The notes below the pieces were generated by a model that saw only the letters and a program-made list of their open reading frames with translations, had not been told where the DNA came from and searched no databases. 38,608 bases of DNA, from contig BNUJ01000001.1 of assembly GCA_025997275.1 (NCBI GenBank), forward strand, positions 1 to 38,608, in the 5' to 3' direction. The position numbers were made by a program, and so were the translations under genes. Source of the DNA: Deferribacterales bacterium (GTDB taxonomy: Bacteria > Chrysiogenota > Deferribacteres > Deferribacterales > JAISNW01). Of this stretch, positions 17,319 to 24,829 are shown piece by piece. Numbering within the stretch: position 1 is the first letter of the stretch; every line of letters starts with the position of its first letter.

Positions 17319-17359
17319 GGACACCGCCCCGCACCTAACTAGTGCAAAAGGCAGTGCCC
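17319..17359 (-). promoter_or_regulatory. Structured RNA element between rplL and rpoB
   Basis: In the mRNA sense GGGCACTGCC pairs with GGCGGTGTCC (10 bp with two G-U pairs), enclosing an inner GCAC/GTGC stem. No U-tract follows, so it resembles a processing site or partial attenuator more than a terminator. Such an element lies at the same place in Escherichia coli, where it sets the ratio of ribosomal protein to polymerase expression. Confidence 0.5.
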
Positions 17360-17372
17360 GTAAAATATCTGG

Positions 17373-17750
17373 TTATTTAACTTCTACCTTGCCACCAGCT
17401 TTCTCAATTTCAGTTTTAATCTTATCAGCTTCTTCTTTCTTAACGCCAGTCTTGATAGGCTTCGGTGCCTCATCAACTACGGCTTTAGCTTCTTTCAAGC
17501 CAAGCCCAGTAGCCTCGCGGACAACCTTAATAATAGCAACCTTGTTTGCGCCTACCTCTTTTAGGACAACATCAAACTCAGTCTTTTCTTCAACAGCAGG
17601 AGCAGCCCCGCCTGCAGCAACTGCGACAGCAGCCACAGGAGCAGCAGCAGATACGCCGAAAGTTTCTTCCAGTTCTTTCACAAAATTAGCCAATTCAATA
17701 ACAGGCATATTTTTAATAAACTCAACAACATCAGCTTTAGTAACAGCCAT
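17373..17750 (-). CDS. rplL: 50S ribosomal protein L7/L12
   Basis: 125 residues. An N-terminal dimerisation helix (VVEFIKNMPVIELANFVKELE), an Ala/Val-rich hinge (about 33-52) and the conserved C-terminal domain with EKTEFDVVLKEVGANK and GLGLKEAKAVVDEAPK. It forms the stalk that recruits translation factors, bound through L10, encoded just upstream (33-nt gap). AAGGAG lies before the ATG. Confidence 0.98.
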   Translation of the reverse strand: MAVTKADVVEFIKNMPVIELANFVKELEETFGVSAAAPVAAVAVAAGGAAPAVEEKTEFDVVLKEVGANKVAIIKVVREATGLGLKEAKAVVDEAPKPIKTGVKKEEADKIKTEIEKAGGKVEVK

Positions 17751-17783
17751 GATAATCTCCTTGTAATAACCTTAATTTTACGC

Positions 17784-18296
17784 TTACTTCTTGCCCTTGA
17801 TAGCGTTAAGCACATTCAAGAAACTCCGCGGTATATTGGCAAGCAACGACACGAAGTTCTGATAAGGAGCCTCCATGGTAGCAAATAGCTGGGCGAGCAG
17901 CTGTTCACGTGAAGGCAGGTCGGCAATGCGGAGCACTTCCTTACCTGAAAGGAACACTCCATCCATAATGCCCGCTTTCACAGCTAAAAACGGGAAGTCC
18001 CCAGAGAACTTCTTCAACGTCTTAGCCGTAGCGGCAAAATCTTTACGAACGACTACTAGCACGGTGGATTCCACTAGAAATTCGTCCAAACTATCTATCT
18101 TACTGCTGTTCAACGCCTTCCTTAAGAGTGTGTTCTTTACAACGCGAAAATCGTTGCCTCCACCCTTAATGGCACGCCGAACAACGTCCATCTGGGGAAA
18201 CGACATGCCCTTATAGCTTGCGAGCACTATCCCCTCGGCGCCTGAAATCTCTTCAACAACGCCCTTGCTAATCTCAATTTTCTCTTGTTTCTTCAA
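17784..18296 (-). CDS. rplJ: 50S ribosomal protein L10
   Basis: 170 residues. The start is taken as the TTG at 18296, which gives MKKQEKIEISKG after GAGGAG with a 7-nt spacer; upstream TTG codons at 18311 and 18302 are too close to that site. Conserved features include the globular rRNA-binding domain with RRAIKGGGNDFRVVKNTLLRKA and the C-terminal helix that carries L7/L12 dimers. The UUG start may help set its level relative to rplL. It binds its own leader in other bacteria. Confidence 0.96.
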   Translation of the reverse strand: MKKQEKIEISKGVVEEISGAEGIVLASYKGMSFPQMDVVRRAIKGGGNDFRVVKNTLLRKALNSSKIDSLDEFLVESTVLVVVRKDFAATAKTLKKFSGDFPFLAVKAGIMDGVFLSGKEVLRIADLPSREQLLAQLFATMEAPYQNFVSLLANIPRSFLNVLNAIKGKK

Positions 18297-18324
18297 AACC
18301 AATCTCCTCAAGCAGCGGGTTGGC

Positions 18325-18400
18325 GTATATTTACCAGTCTAGGCAGGACTTACATCCGCTATATAGCGGAAACCTGCTTTCTACAACCTGCAACTTTCCT
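18325..18400 (-). ncRNA. Ribosomal protein L10 leader (autoregulatory mRNA structure)
   Basis: The gap between rplA and rplJ folds into nested stems: TCCGCT (18370-18365) with AGCGGA (18360-18355), and outside them GCAGG (18377-18373) with CCTGC (18347-18343), leaving an asymmetric internal bulge. This agrees in place and shape with the L10(L12)4-binding leader. The exact ends are approximate. Confidence 0.65.
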
Positions 18401-18406
18401 CTTAAA

Positions 18407-19108
18407 TTATAGCTCGCTAATCAACTTGCTCACATCTAGCCTTATACCAGGTCCCATAGTAGTAGATATCGCCACTGAGCGGACATAAACGCCTTTACTA
18501 GATGTAGGCTTCGCCTTAACGATAACATCCATGATAGTCTTTAGGTTGTCAACGAGCTTCTTTACATCAAAACTCTTCTTCCCAAAACCAACATGCACAA
18601 TACCAGCCTTTTCAACGCGAAACTCAACCATACCTGATTTAACCTGTTTCACGATATTGGCTATATCGTTCGTCACTGTGCCAACTTTCGGATTAGGCAT
18701 TAACCCGCGGGGACCCAGCACACGCCCTAACTTGCCCACCTGAACCATCATATCAGGTGTGGCAACAACACTGTCAAACTCCATCCAGCCGCCTTCCACC
18801 TTAGCGACTAAATCCTCAGCTCCAACCACATCAGCCCCAGCAGCTTGTGCATCCTTCGCTTTATCGCCCCTAGCAAAAGCAAGCACACGCACAGTTTTGC
18901 CCGTGCCATGCGGCAAAACAACACTACCCCTAACCATTTGGTCAGCATGTCTAGGGTCAACACCAAGCTTGACAGCAAGCTCAAGAGTCTCGTCAAACTT
19001 GGCAAATGCGACCTTCTTCGCTAACTCAATAGCCTCAGTAGCACCATACAAAGTGTTACCATCCACTGCAGAAACCGCAACAAGAAACTTCTTGCCAGCT
19101 TTAGCCAT
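18407..19108 (-). CDS. rplA: 50S ribosomal protein L1
   Basis: 233 residues from the ATG at 19108, with AAGGAG 7 nt upstream; the longer frame from 19135 has no ribosome site. Signature stretches are VVLPHGTGKTVRVLAFA, GRVLGPRGLMPNPKVGTVT and SGMVEFRVEKAGIVH. L1 binds 23S rRNA at the L1 stalk and often represses its own operon. It begins the rplA-rplJ-rplL-rpoB-rpoC group. Its usual upstream partner rplK is absent; a copper-related lipoprotein gene lies there instead. Confidence 0.97.
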   Translation of the reverse strand: MAKAGKKFLVAVSAVDGNTLYGATEAIELAKKVAFAKFDETLELAVKLGVDPRHADQMVRGSVVLPHGTGKTVRVLAFARGDKAKDAQAAGADVVGAEDLVAKVEGGWMEFDSVVATPDMMVQVGKLGRVLGPRGLMPNPKVGTVTNDIANIVKQVKSGMVEFRVEKAGIVHVGFGKKSFDVKKLVDNLKTIMDVIVKAKPTSSKGVYVRSVAISTTMGPGIRLDVSKLISEL

Positions 19109-19135
19109 ACCAATCTCCTTTTCGCAAAACAACAT

Positions 19136-19248
19136 TCCGCTTCAGCAAAAAATCGCTAAAGCTCCTGCGCTTTGCTCCCGATATATCTCAATACGTCATT
19201 ACGTTAAAATGACGTCCACGGTGTTGCCCACATATAGCAAAGTCCAAA
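19136..19248 (-). promoter_or_regulatory. 5' region of the rplA operon
   Basis: The stretch holds an inverted repeat, ACGTCATT (19193-19200) with AATGACGT (19208-19215), and a purine-rich segment leading to the rplA ribosome site. A TATTAT at 19289-19284 and a palindrome TTGCAA-A-TTGCAA (19297-19309) lie further upstream and may belong to the promoter, but no good -35 box fits. L1 autoregulation could act here; no clear rRNA mimic was identified. Confidence 0.3.
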
Positions 19249-19279
19249 ATAGACTTCCAATAAATATTTGGAAGTCTAT
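19249..19279 (-). terminator. Hairpin terminator after the lipoprotein gene
   Basis: ATAGACTTCCAA and TTGGAAGTCTAT form a perfect 12-bp stem with a 7-nt loop, followed in the minus direction by TTTT. It begins 64 nt after the lipoprotein stop and separates the copper-response operon from rplA. Confidence 0.65.
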
Positions 19280-19343
19280 AAGGATAATACAAGTATTTGC
19301 AAATTGCAAGCAGAAAGTTGCAGATTAATTAATTTAATTCATG

Positions 19344-20051
19344 TTATTTTAGGTTAAATGGTTTCAGTAGCTTATCAACTTCTACGGGTTTGCCATTTGC
19401 GTCATCAACTATTACCTTTGCGAACACCCAGCCTTTAACCTTGTTGGGGTTCACGCCAGCAGCAATAAATGGTGCTGGTTCTAACACAAAAACAATATCC
19501 TTGTCATTAGTGTCAATGTCTTTAGCCCATTCAAAGAGGTTTCCGTCACCGAGATTCACGCCATAATGGTCCAGTGCACTATGATAACCTACGCTAGAAC
19601 GGTGCTCCTTTATTATCTGCTTATAGGCAACAGCAGGCGTTGCCCTACCGTCAAATTTTTCCTTGCCCAGTTTCGTGCCTACCATAATGCTCTGACTATT
19701 GCCCATACCAGTATCCATCACGTCCATAAATGTAATGTCTTGCGGCAATTTTGCTGGGTCTAACCCTGCTGCTACGAACGGCTCCGCATTGAAAGCTAAC
19801 ATCACATCGTGCTGAGGGCTTGCACTATAATCCCAGCTCCAGATAAAATTTGCCTCTCCGTCTGGTGCAGCCAACGTCCAGCCGCCGTTCATATCGTCCT
19901 TTGACACCAGCGAGTTAGCCACATCCAACAACCTATCAAAAGACTTTGTTGATTCGTCAGCTACAACGTCTAACTTTCCGCATGCACTCATAGCTAAAAG
20001 TGTTGATATAACAACAGTTAGCGTTAAAAACTTAAACACAATTCGTTTCAT
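19344..20051 (-). CDS. Lipoprotein of unknown function, last gene of the copper-response operon
   Basis: 235 residues. The first 25 residues form a signal peptide with lipobox LAMSAC (Cys at 24), so the mature protein is lipid-anchored. No known family was recognised. The body has an internal repeat: VMLAFNAEPFVAAGLDPAKL in the first half and IVFVLEPAPFIAAGVNPNKV in the second, suggesting two similar halves. Its ribosome site AAAGGAGAAG lies in the end of the 29-codon ORF just upstream, whose stop falls 1 nt before this ATG. Position in the operon suggests an envelope role linked to metal handling, but no Cys/His/Met cluster in it supports metal binding directly. Confidence 0.75.
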   Translation of the reverse strand: MKRIVFKFLTLTVVISTLLAMSACGKLDVVADESTKSFDRLLDVANSLVSKDDMNGGWTLAAPDGEANFIWSWDYSASPQHDVMLAFNAEPFVAAGLDPAKLPQDITFMDVMDTGMGNSQSIMVGTKLGKEKFDGRATPAVAYKQIIKEHRSSVGYHSALDHYGVNLGDGNLFEWAKDIDTNDKDIVFVLEPAPFIAAGVNPNKVKGWVFAKVIVDDANGKPVEVDKLLKPFNLK

Positions 20052-20052
20052 C

Positions 20053-20142
20053 TTACTTCTCCTTTGTTTTTTGCAGCCATAATCCGACCGCTATTGCCAA
20101 TACAGGCACTATGCAGTGCCAATGACTCTGTAAAAATTCCAT
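20053..20142 (-). CDS. Predicted 29-residue single-pass membrane peptide
   Basis: The ORF encodes MEFLQSHWHCIVPVLAIAVG followed by LWLQKTKEK. It has a GGGGAAG ribosome site 5 nt before its ATG, starts 11 nt after the HMA-TauE-cupredoxin gene and ends 1 nt before the lipoprotein gene, whose ribosome site it contains. It shows one hydrophobic helix (about 10-22), an H-W-H-C cluster before it and a positively charged tail. Tight packing supports a real gene; the His/Cys group at the membrane face might bind metal. It may instead serve only to couple translation of its neighbours. Confidence 0.5.
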   Translation of the reverse strand: MEFLQSHWHCIVPVLAIAVGLWLQKTKEK

Positions 20143-20153
20143 AGAAACTTCCC

Positions 20154-21494
20154 CTATTTCGCAACAACCGTAATAGTGCTGCGTATCATACCCATCCAGC
20201 AGGTATATGCGAAACGCCCTGCCTGTCTAGGCGTGAACTCTATAACATTTTCGCCAACCTTGAACTGGTGCTGTATCCCATACTCACGGATGAGCATCCT
20301 ATAATTACAGCCGTTTATAGTCCCCTGTGGCACATCTATTATCCATCGCACGGGGATACCCGCCTTCACGGTAATAGCAGGATAGCCCCAGCCATCTAGC
20401 TTAGAACGGACTACCTGTTGTCCACCCGTATTCTCAGACTGATATGCGGCGAGTTCCACCTCGTCAGCTTGTCCAGCTACCGCTACACTGGGGATAATAC
20501 TATCACCCATGCCAGATACCCCCCAGCCGTTAGAAAACATCGTCAGTCCAAGTGCTGCAACCACCACTGCACCAGCTTTCATCGCCTTTGCAGTCCACTG
20601 TCCACCTAATGCTGAGCTGAACACCCCTAGCGCAAACATTGCTGGAGTCGTTCCAAGACTAAACATAAACATTGATGCTGCCCCAGCTATAGGGTTTTCG
20701 GTGGACAAGGCGTATAATTGCATCGCCTGTAAAGGACCACAGGGCATAAACCCATTCAATAAACCTACAATTAGCGGGCTTTTGCTTGAGCTTTTAGCGG
20801 TGTTAACCCTTGCAGACAGAAATCTTGGCAGACGGAGGTTAAAACGGCGCAGGACGGTGAACATCCCTAACATATTCAACCCCATTATAACCATAAAAAT
20901 ACCTGCAAACATCTGCACCGCCCCCTGAAACCTGCCCGATACAGTCAAAACAGAGCCTAGCGCACCAACCAAGCCGCCGACCAACGTGTATGATACAACC
21001 CGACCTGTATTATACAATATAGCTGGCTTTAGTAGCGTGGTGCCATTTCCGTCCGCTTGCGGGATTGTTTGTGATAGATTTATTCCGCCACACATAGCAA
21101 GGCAGTGGACAGACGTAATCAAACCAATAACAAACAACACCCCGTAGCCCATCCCCGCCTCAGCCAGCGGAAACGATGTCGCTATAGGAGACACGCTGAC
21201 CTGCCTAGCTAGCATATAAAGTGCAACAATGATTATCCCATAACCTATAATCTGTGAGATTGTTTTTTCTGACTTTTTAGCTTTATTAGTTATAATTTCA
21301 TAGCCAAGTTTTTCTATAACAGCTTTGAGCTTTGCTGGGTTTGTCTGCCAGCCATCATAGCTGATAGTAGCTACTCCCGCAGCATAATTCACATCAGCAC
21401 ACTCAACGCCACCAGTGCCCTTAAGTGCTTTTTCAATCCTATTTTGGCAGTTTATACAGCTCATTCCGCCTATATTCAACGATAGTTCCCTCAT
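20154..21494 (-). CDS. HMA - TauE/SafE-type membrane - cupredoxin-like fusion, probable copper handling
   Basis: 446 residues from the ATG at 21494 (AAGGAG 7 nt upstream); a longer frame from 21593 would overlap the kinase gene and lacks a ribosome site. Three parts: an HMA domain (about 1-66) with the CxxC site GGMSCINCQ; a six-helix membrane domain of the TauE/SafE (UreH-like) type with HCLAMCGG and GFMPCGPLQAMQLYALS; and a C-terminal cupredoxin-like domain (about 350-446) ending CNYRMLI..YTCWMGM, with Cys and Met that suit copper binding. The combination suggests copper movement or sequestration at the inner membrane. The regulator and kinase upstream and the peptide and lipoprotein downstream are on the same strand with short gaps, so the group is probably one operon. 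Copper rather than silver or another soft metal is inferred. Confidence 0.8.
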   Translation of the reverse strand: MRELSLNIGGMSCINCQNRIEKALKGTGGVECADVNYAAGVATISYDGWQTNPAKLKAVIEKLGYEIITNKAKKSEKTISQIIGYGIIIVALYMLARQVSVSPIATSFPLAEAGMGYGVLFVIGLITSVHCLAMCGGINLSQTIPQADGNGTTLLKPAILYNTGRVVSYTLVGGLVGALGSVLTVSGRFQGAVQMFAGIFMVIMGLNMLGMFTVLRRFNLRLPRFLSARVNTAKSSSKSPLIVGLLNGFMPCGPLQAMQLYALSTENPIAGAASMFMFSLGTTPAMFALGVFSSALGGQWTAKAMKAGAVVVAALGLTMFSNGWGVSGMGDSIIPSVAVAGQADEVELAAYQSENTGGQQVVRSKLDGWGYPAITVKAGIPVRWIIDVPQGTINGCNYRMLIREYGIQHQFKVGENVIEFTPRQAGRFAYTCWMGMIRSTITVVAK

Positions 21495-21561
21495 AACGTA
21501 CTCCTTTCCAAATACTATAGATACTTTTTCATATAAATGTGAATAAATTGTGTGCGGAGAA

Positions 21562-22974
21562 TTATGCTCCCCTGCTTTCGTTGACACCCTCAACTATTGT
21601 AAATGTTGTTCCCCTGCCCAGTTCGCTTTCAGCCGTCAGTTTCCAGCCGTGCGCCACTACTATGGCTGATGCTATTGCCAGCCCGATGCCTGAACCACCA
21701 GTTTCACGCCCGCGCGATTTATCTACGCGATAAAACCGTTCAAATATATGTGGCAGACTTTCCTCATCAATACATATACCACTATCTGATATTCTAAATA
21801 TAAACTCTGCTGAATTTTCAATGCTAATATGCCCGCTGTCAGTGTATTTCACAGCGTTTGAGACTAGGTTTATAATCACCTGTTTTATGCGGTCGTAGTC
21901 GCCATATATTAAAATACTTCTTGTTTTAATGTTTAGCGCAAGCCCTTTTTTCTTTACGGCTACGGCAAATTGCGCCGACACGTTATTTAACAGTTCTTGC
22001 ATATCAAATTCACTCTTATTCAATGTAATCTTGTCCCATTCCAACCCAGTAAGCAGGCTTAAATCCTCCACCAGCTTTGACAGTCGCTTTATCTCGTCAT
22101 AGCAGCTTGCTAGTAGCTCTTTTGTCGGCTCTAGCACGCCATCTGACATCGCCTCAATGCTACCTTGCAAGCAGGCAAGAGGTGTGCGCAATTCGTGGGC
22201 AACATCAGCCGTCAGCTGTTTTTGTCGCCGCTCCATCTCGGCTAGCTGTGTCGCCAGCTCGTTTATAGAATGCGATAGCTCAAAAAGCTCGTTAGTTTTA
22301 TAATCTTCTCGTATACGTATATTCAGAGTCTCACGTTTAGTTCCGCCTGTGTAGAATGCCGCTATCGCTTGCGCCGCAACGCTAGCCGTGTTGATAGGGT
22401 TTGCGATACTATTCGCCAGCAGTATTGATATAGTAGCACTAAGCACGACAAGCACTGCAGTGGCAATGGCGAGCACCCTATTCAGCGATTTTAAGAACTG
22501 CTCCTCCGTCTCAGTGTAGAAATATGGTCCAAAGGTAGTAATATTCAGACTGCCGACTAATTTATCTGCTGACACGATAGGGTAGTCTATATTTTGCAGT
22601 TCCCCCTTAACGCCGTGCCCCATCTCCATTCTTTTCGTAATATTGCCCATCACATCAAGACAATGCTGCATATCCATATCGTGCGCATCCCAAATGATGT
22701 TACCCGCTACTCCCTCTAGGCGAGCGATATAGCCCTCGTGGACGAATAACATGCCGATAGCTTCTAGTGTGGCTAAATCAAACGCATTGTTCGCTGGAAC
22801 ATAGGCTTCACTAAATGCCCTGACAATTTCTGCGTTGCGCTGGCTAATGCTGTCTTTAACAAAACTTTCAAATAGTTTAGAGGAAAAGATGTTGATAGCC
22901 ACCGTTAATATAACTAGCGACAGGCTAATAAATAGAATATATGTGATAGTAAGGCGTTTTTTCAGACTAATCAT
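21562..22974 (-). CDS. Sensor histidine kinase with Met/His-rich periplasmic segment
   Basis: 470 residues from the ATG at 22974, which overlaps the end of the response regulator gene by 8 nt. It has a transmembrane helix (about 8-30), a periplasmic domain (31-165), a second helix (about 168-195), HAMP, HisKA with AHELRTP (H260) and an HATPase domain with NAVKYTDSG, DSGICIDEESLPHIFERFYR and GGSGIGLAIASAIV. The periplasmic segment 98-120 is rich in His, Met, Asp and Cys (HDMDMQHCLDVMG, then KRMEMGHG), suggesting a soft-metal sensor. Like CusS/CopS kinases it sits before a copper-handling gene. The ligand is inferred from these residues and the neighbours. Confidence 0.92.
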   Translation of the reverse strand: MISLKKRLTITYILFISLSLVILTVAINIFSSKLFESFVKDSISQRNAEIVRAFSEAYVPANNAFDLATLEAIGMLFVHEGYIARLEGVAGNIIWDAHDMDMQHCLDVMGNITKRMEMGHGVKGELQNIDYPIVSADKLVGSLNITTFGPYFYTETEEQFLKSLNRVLAIATAVLVVLSATISILLANSIANPINTASVAAQAIAAFYTGGTKRETLNIRIREDYKTNELFELSHSINELATQLAEMERRQKQLTADVAHELRTPLACLQGSIEAMSDGVLEPTKELLASCYDEIKRLSKLVEDLSLLTGLEWDKITLNKSEFDMQELLNNVSAQFAVAVKKKGLALNIKTRSILIYGDYDRIKQVIINLVSNAVKYTDSGHISIENSAEFIFRISDSGICIDEESLPHIFERFYRVDKSRGRETGGSGIGLAIASAIVVAHGWKLTAESELGRGTTFTIVEGVNESRGA

Positions 22975-23665
22975 CCAGTTCCCCCGCAAATCGGTAGCCC
23001 ATACCATAGACCGTCTGGATAAACTTAGGCGACTTCGGCTCATCAGCTATCTTCTGTCGCAAGTTTTTGATATGCGTATCTATAGTTCTATCAAAGCCGT
23101 CAAAATCTTCCCCCTTAATATTATCTATAATCTCATCACGGGTGAATACCTTAGCAGGGTGCGTCATAAAGAGCCGTAAAATCTCATACTCATTGCGAGT
23201 GAGTGCTAGGGACTGTCCGTCAAGTGTTGCCTGTTTATTTTCAATATCTAGGGCAAGCGAGCCTGATACCAGACGCGCGGGGATAGCTTTAGTCATACTG
23301 CTACGCCGCAAAGCTGCCTTGACGCGGGCGACAAGCTCCTTTAAGCTGAACGGCTTTGTTATATAGTCATCAGCACCAAGCGCAAGCCCGTTTATAATGC
23401 TCTCTTCATCAGCTTTAGCGGTCATCATTATTATAGGCAGAGCTGACCTCTCACGCACCTTGCGACAGATATCCTCACCCATAACATCGGGCAACATTAA
23501 ATCTAGCAGCAATATATCAATAGCGTTTGATTCTATGCTTGCGAGTGCAGACTTGCCACTGGCAGCACCCAGCACCTCAAAGCCACTGCTCTCAAGATAC
23601 GCCTTAACTAGGGCAAGTATCTTTAACTCATCATCAACCACTAAAACAACAGGCTTTACGTTCAT
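22967..23665 (-). CDS. OmpR-family response regulator
   Basis: 232 residues. Receiver domain with acidic pocket D11-D12, phosphoacceptor D55 in LLLDLMLPD and Lys in YITKPF, followed by a winged-helix DNA-binding domain (about 132-230) with TRNEYEILRLFM and RTIDTHIKNLRQKI. It pairs with the kinase encoded just downstream. The start codon has no strong Shine-Dalgarno sequence. Two AAATATGA copies 11 bp apart lie upstream and may be its own binding site. Confidence 0.95.
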   Translation of the reverse strand: MNVKPVVLVVDDELKILALVKAYLESSGFEVLGAASGKSALASIESNAIDILLLDLMLPDVMGEDICRKVRERSALPIIMMTAKADEESIINGLALGADDYITKPFSLKELVARVKAALRRSSMTKAIPARLVSGSLALDIENKQATLDGQSLALTRNEYEILRLFMTHPAKVFTRDEIIDNIKGEDFDGFDRTIDTHIKNLRQKIADEPKSPKFIQTVYGMGYRFAGELDD

Positions 23666-23683
23666 ATACGAAGAATATACCCT

Positions 23684-23702
23684 AAATATGAGCGAAATAT
23701 GA
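23684..23702. promoter_or_regulatory. Candidate OmpR-family operator (direct repeat)
   Basis: AAATATGA (23684-23691) repeats exactly at 23695-23702, an 11-bp period that puts both copies on one DNA face as OmpR-family dimers require. It lies just upstream of the response regulator and within the divergent region shared with the ABC importer. Confidence 0.45.
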
Positions 23703-23728
23703 AGTGTTAATTTTTCTTAAAAAAAACC

Positions 23729-23757
23729 TTGACACCATAAAACTAATCCTATATAAC
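23729..23757 (+). promoter_or_regulatory. Promoter of the ABC importer operon
   Basis: TTGACA (23729-23734), 17-nt spacer, TATAAC (23752-23757). An A8 run lies just upstream. AAAGGAG precedes the permease ATG at 23810. Confidence 0.7.
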
Positions 23758-23809
23758 CTATTAAAATAATATGATTACTATGTAATTAAAATAAAAGGAG
23801 AGTTATTAT

Positions 23810-24829
23810 ATGGCTACATTAGCAACAAGGGCGGTTGTTAGCAGTGCACGAGTAGTTCGTGAACAGAAGAGAGGAGATGTTGCTTTTGAATGGCGGGTAT
23901 TGCTACCATTAGTATCCCTTGTCATCGTATTGGGGGAGCATACATTTTTGCCCGCATATCAGGACTATGCTGTTAAGAGGCTAGCATATTTCACCAACCT
24001 GCTATACATACTGATAGGTGTTTTTAGTGTGCTTGCACTCGTCAGTGCCTTTAAGGAGCGGTTGCGAGAAAAATTGGTATTTAAGGCTGATATATACGCT
24101 GCTGGTTTCCTGCTACTGGGGCTTTATGATGTTATTACGCTTAAATTTAACGTTGTTCCTAGCCTATATTTTCCTGCTCCTGAGCGAATTATCGGCGTAT
24201 TTGCCGAAGACTGGTTATTCTTGTTGCAATGCCTTGCGTATTCAATGCGTCTGCTCTTGGGTGGGTTCTTTTTAGGTACATTTCTAGGCGTCCTCACAGG
24301 CACGCTCATCGGCTGGAGCCAGCGAATCAACTACTGGGTTATGCCATTTATACGTATGGTGGGACCTATCCCCTCTACGGCGTGGATACCTATTGCGTTG
24401 GTGGTATTCTTGAAACCTACTAGCGCATCGCTGTTCCTGATTGCGCTTGGAGTGTGGTTCCCTACAACAGTCCTCACAAGCTCTGGCATTATGAACGTGC
24501 GCAAGAGCTATTTTGAAGTCGCAAGCACACTCGGTGCCAGCACGCTCCGCAGTATATTTACGGTTGCGCTACCTGCTGCTGCTCCTAGTATATTTGCGGG
24601 GATATTCAACGGTACGTCAGCTTGCTTTTTAACGCTGATGGCTGCTGAGATGATTGGTTGCAAGTTCGGTATCGGCTGGTATATTAACTGGCAACGCGAA
24701 GTGCTTGCTTATGCAAACGTCTATGCATGTCTGATAGTTATAGCTGTGACGTTCTCATTCCTAATAGGTATGCAGTTCAATATCCGCAATAAGATTTTGA
24801 GCTGGCAAAAAGGAACTATCAGATGGTAG
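23810..24829 (+). CDS. ABC importer permease (NitT/TauT type)
   Basis: 339 residues with about seven hydrophobic segments. The first part (up to about 100) holds two extra helices ahead of the usual six-helix BPD_transp_1 core. The EAA-like loop reads EVASTLGASTLRSIFTVALPAAAPSIF (about 238-264), where it meets the ATPase. Homologues import nitrate, taurine, aliphatic sulfonates, cyanate or thiamine precursors; the permease alone does not say which. The stop overlaps the ATPase start by 7 nt. Confidence 0.9.
   Translation: MATLATRAVVSSARVVREQKRGDVAFEWRVLLPLVSLVIVLGEHTFLPAYQDYAVKRLAYFTNLLYILIGVFSVLALVSAFKERLREKLVFKADIYAAGFLLLGLYDVITLKFNVVPSLYFPAPERIIGVFAEDWLFLLQCLAYSMRLLLGGFFLGTFLGVLTGTLIGWSQRINYWVMPFIRMVGPIPSTAWIPIALVVFLKPTSASLFLIALGVWFPTTVLTSSGIMNVRKSYFEVASTLGASTLRSIFTVALPAAAPSIFAGIFNGTSACFLTLMAAEMIGCKFGIGWYINWQREVLAYANVYACLIVIAVTFSFLIGMQFNIRNKILSWQKGTIRW

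Noticed and set aside
21495..21593. 33-residue N-terminal extension of the HMA-TauE-cupredoxin protein
   Set aside because: It overlaps the kinase gene, has no ribosome site and precedes a clean HMA start at 21494 with AAGGAG.
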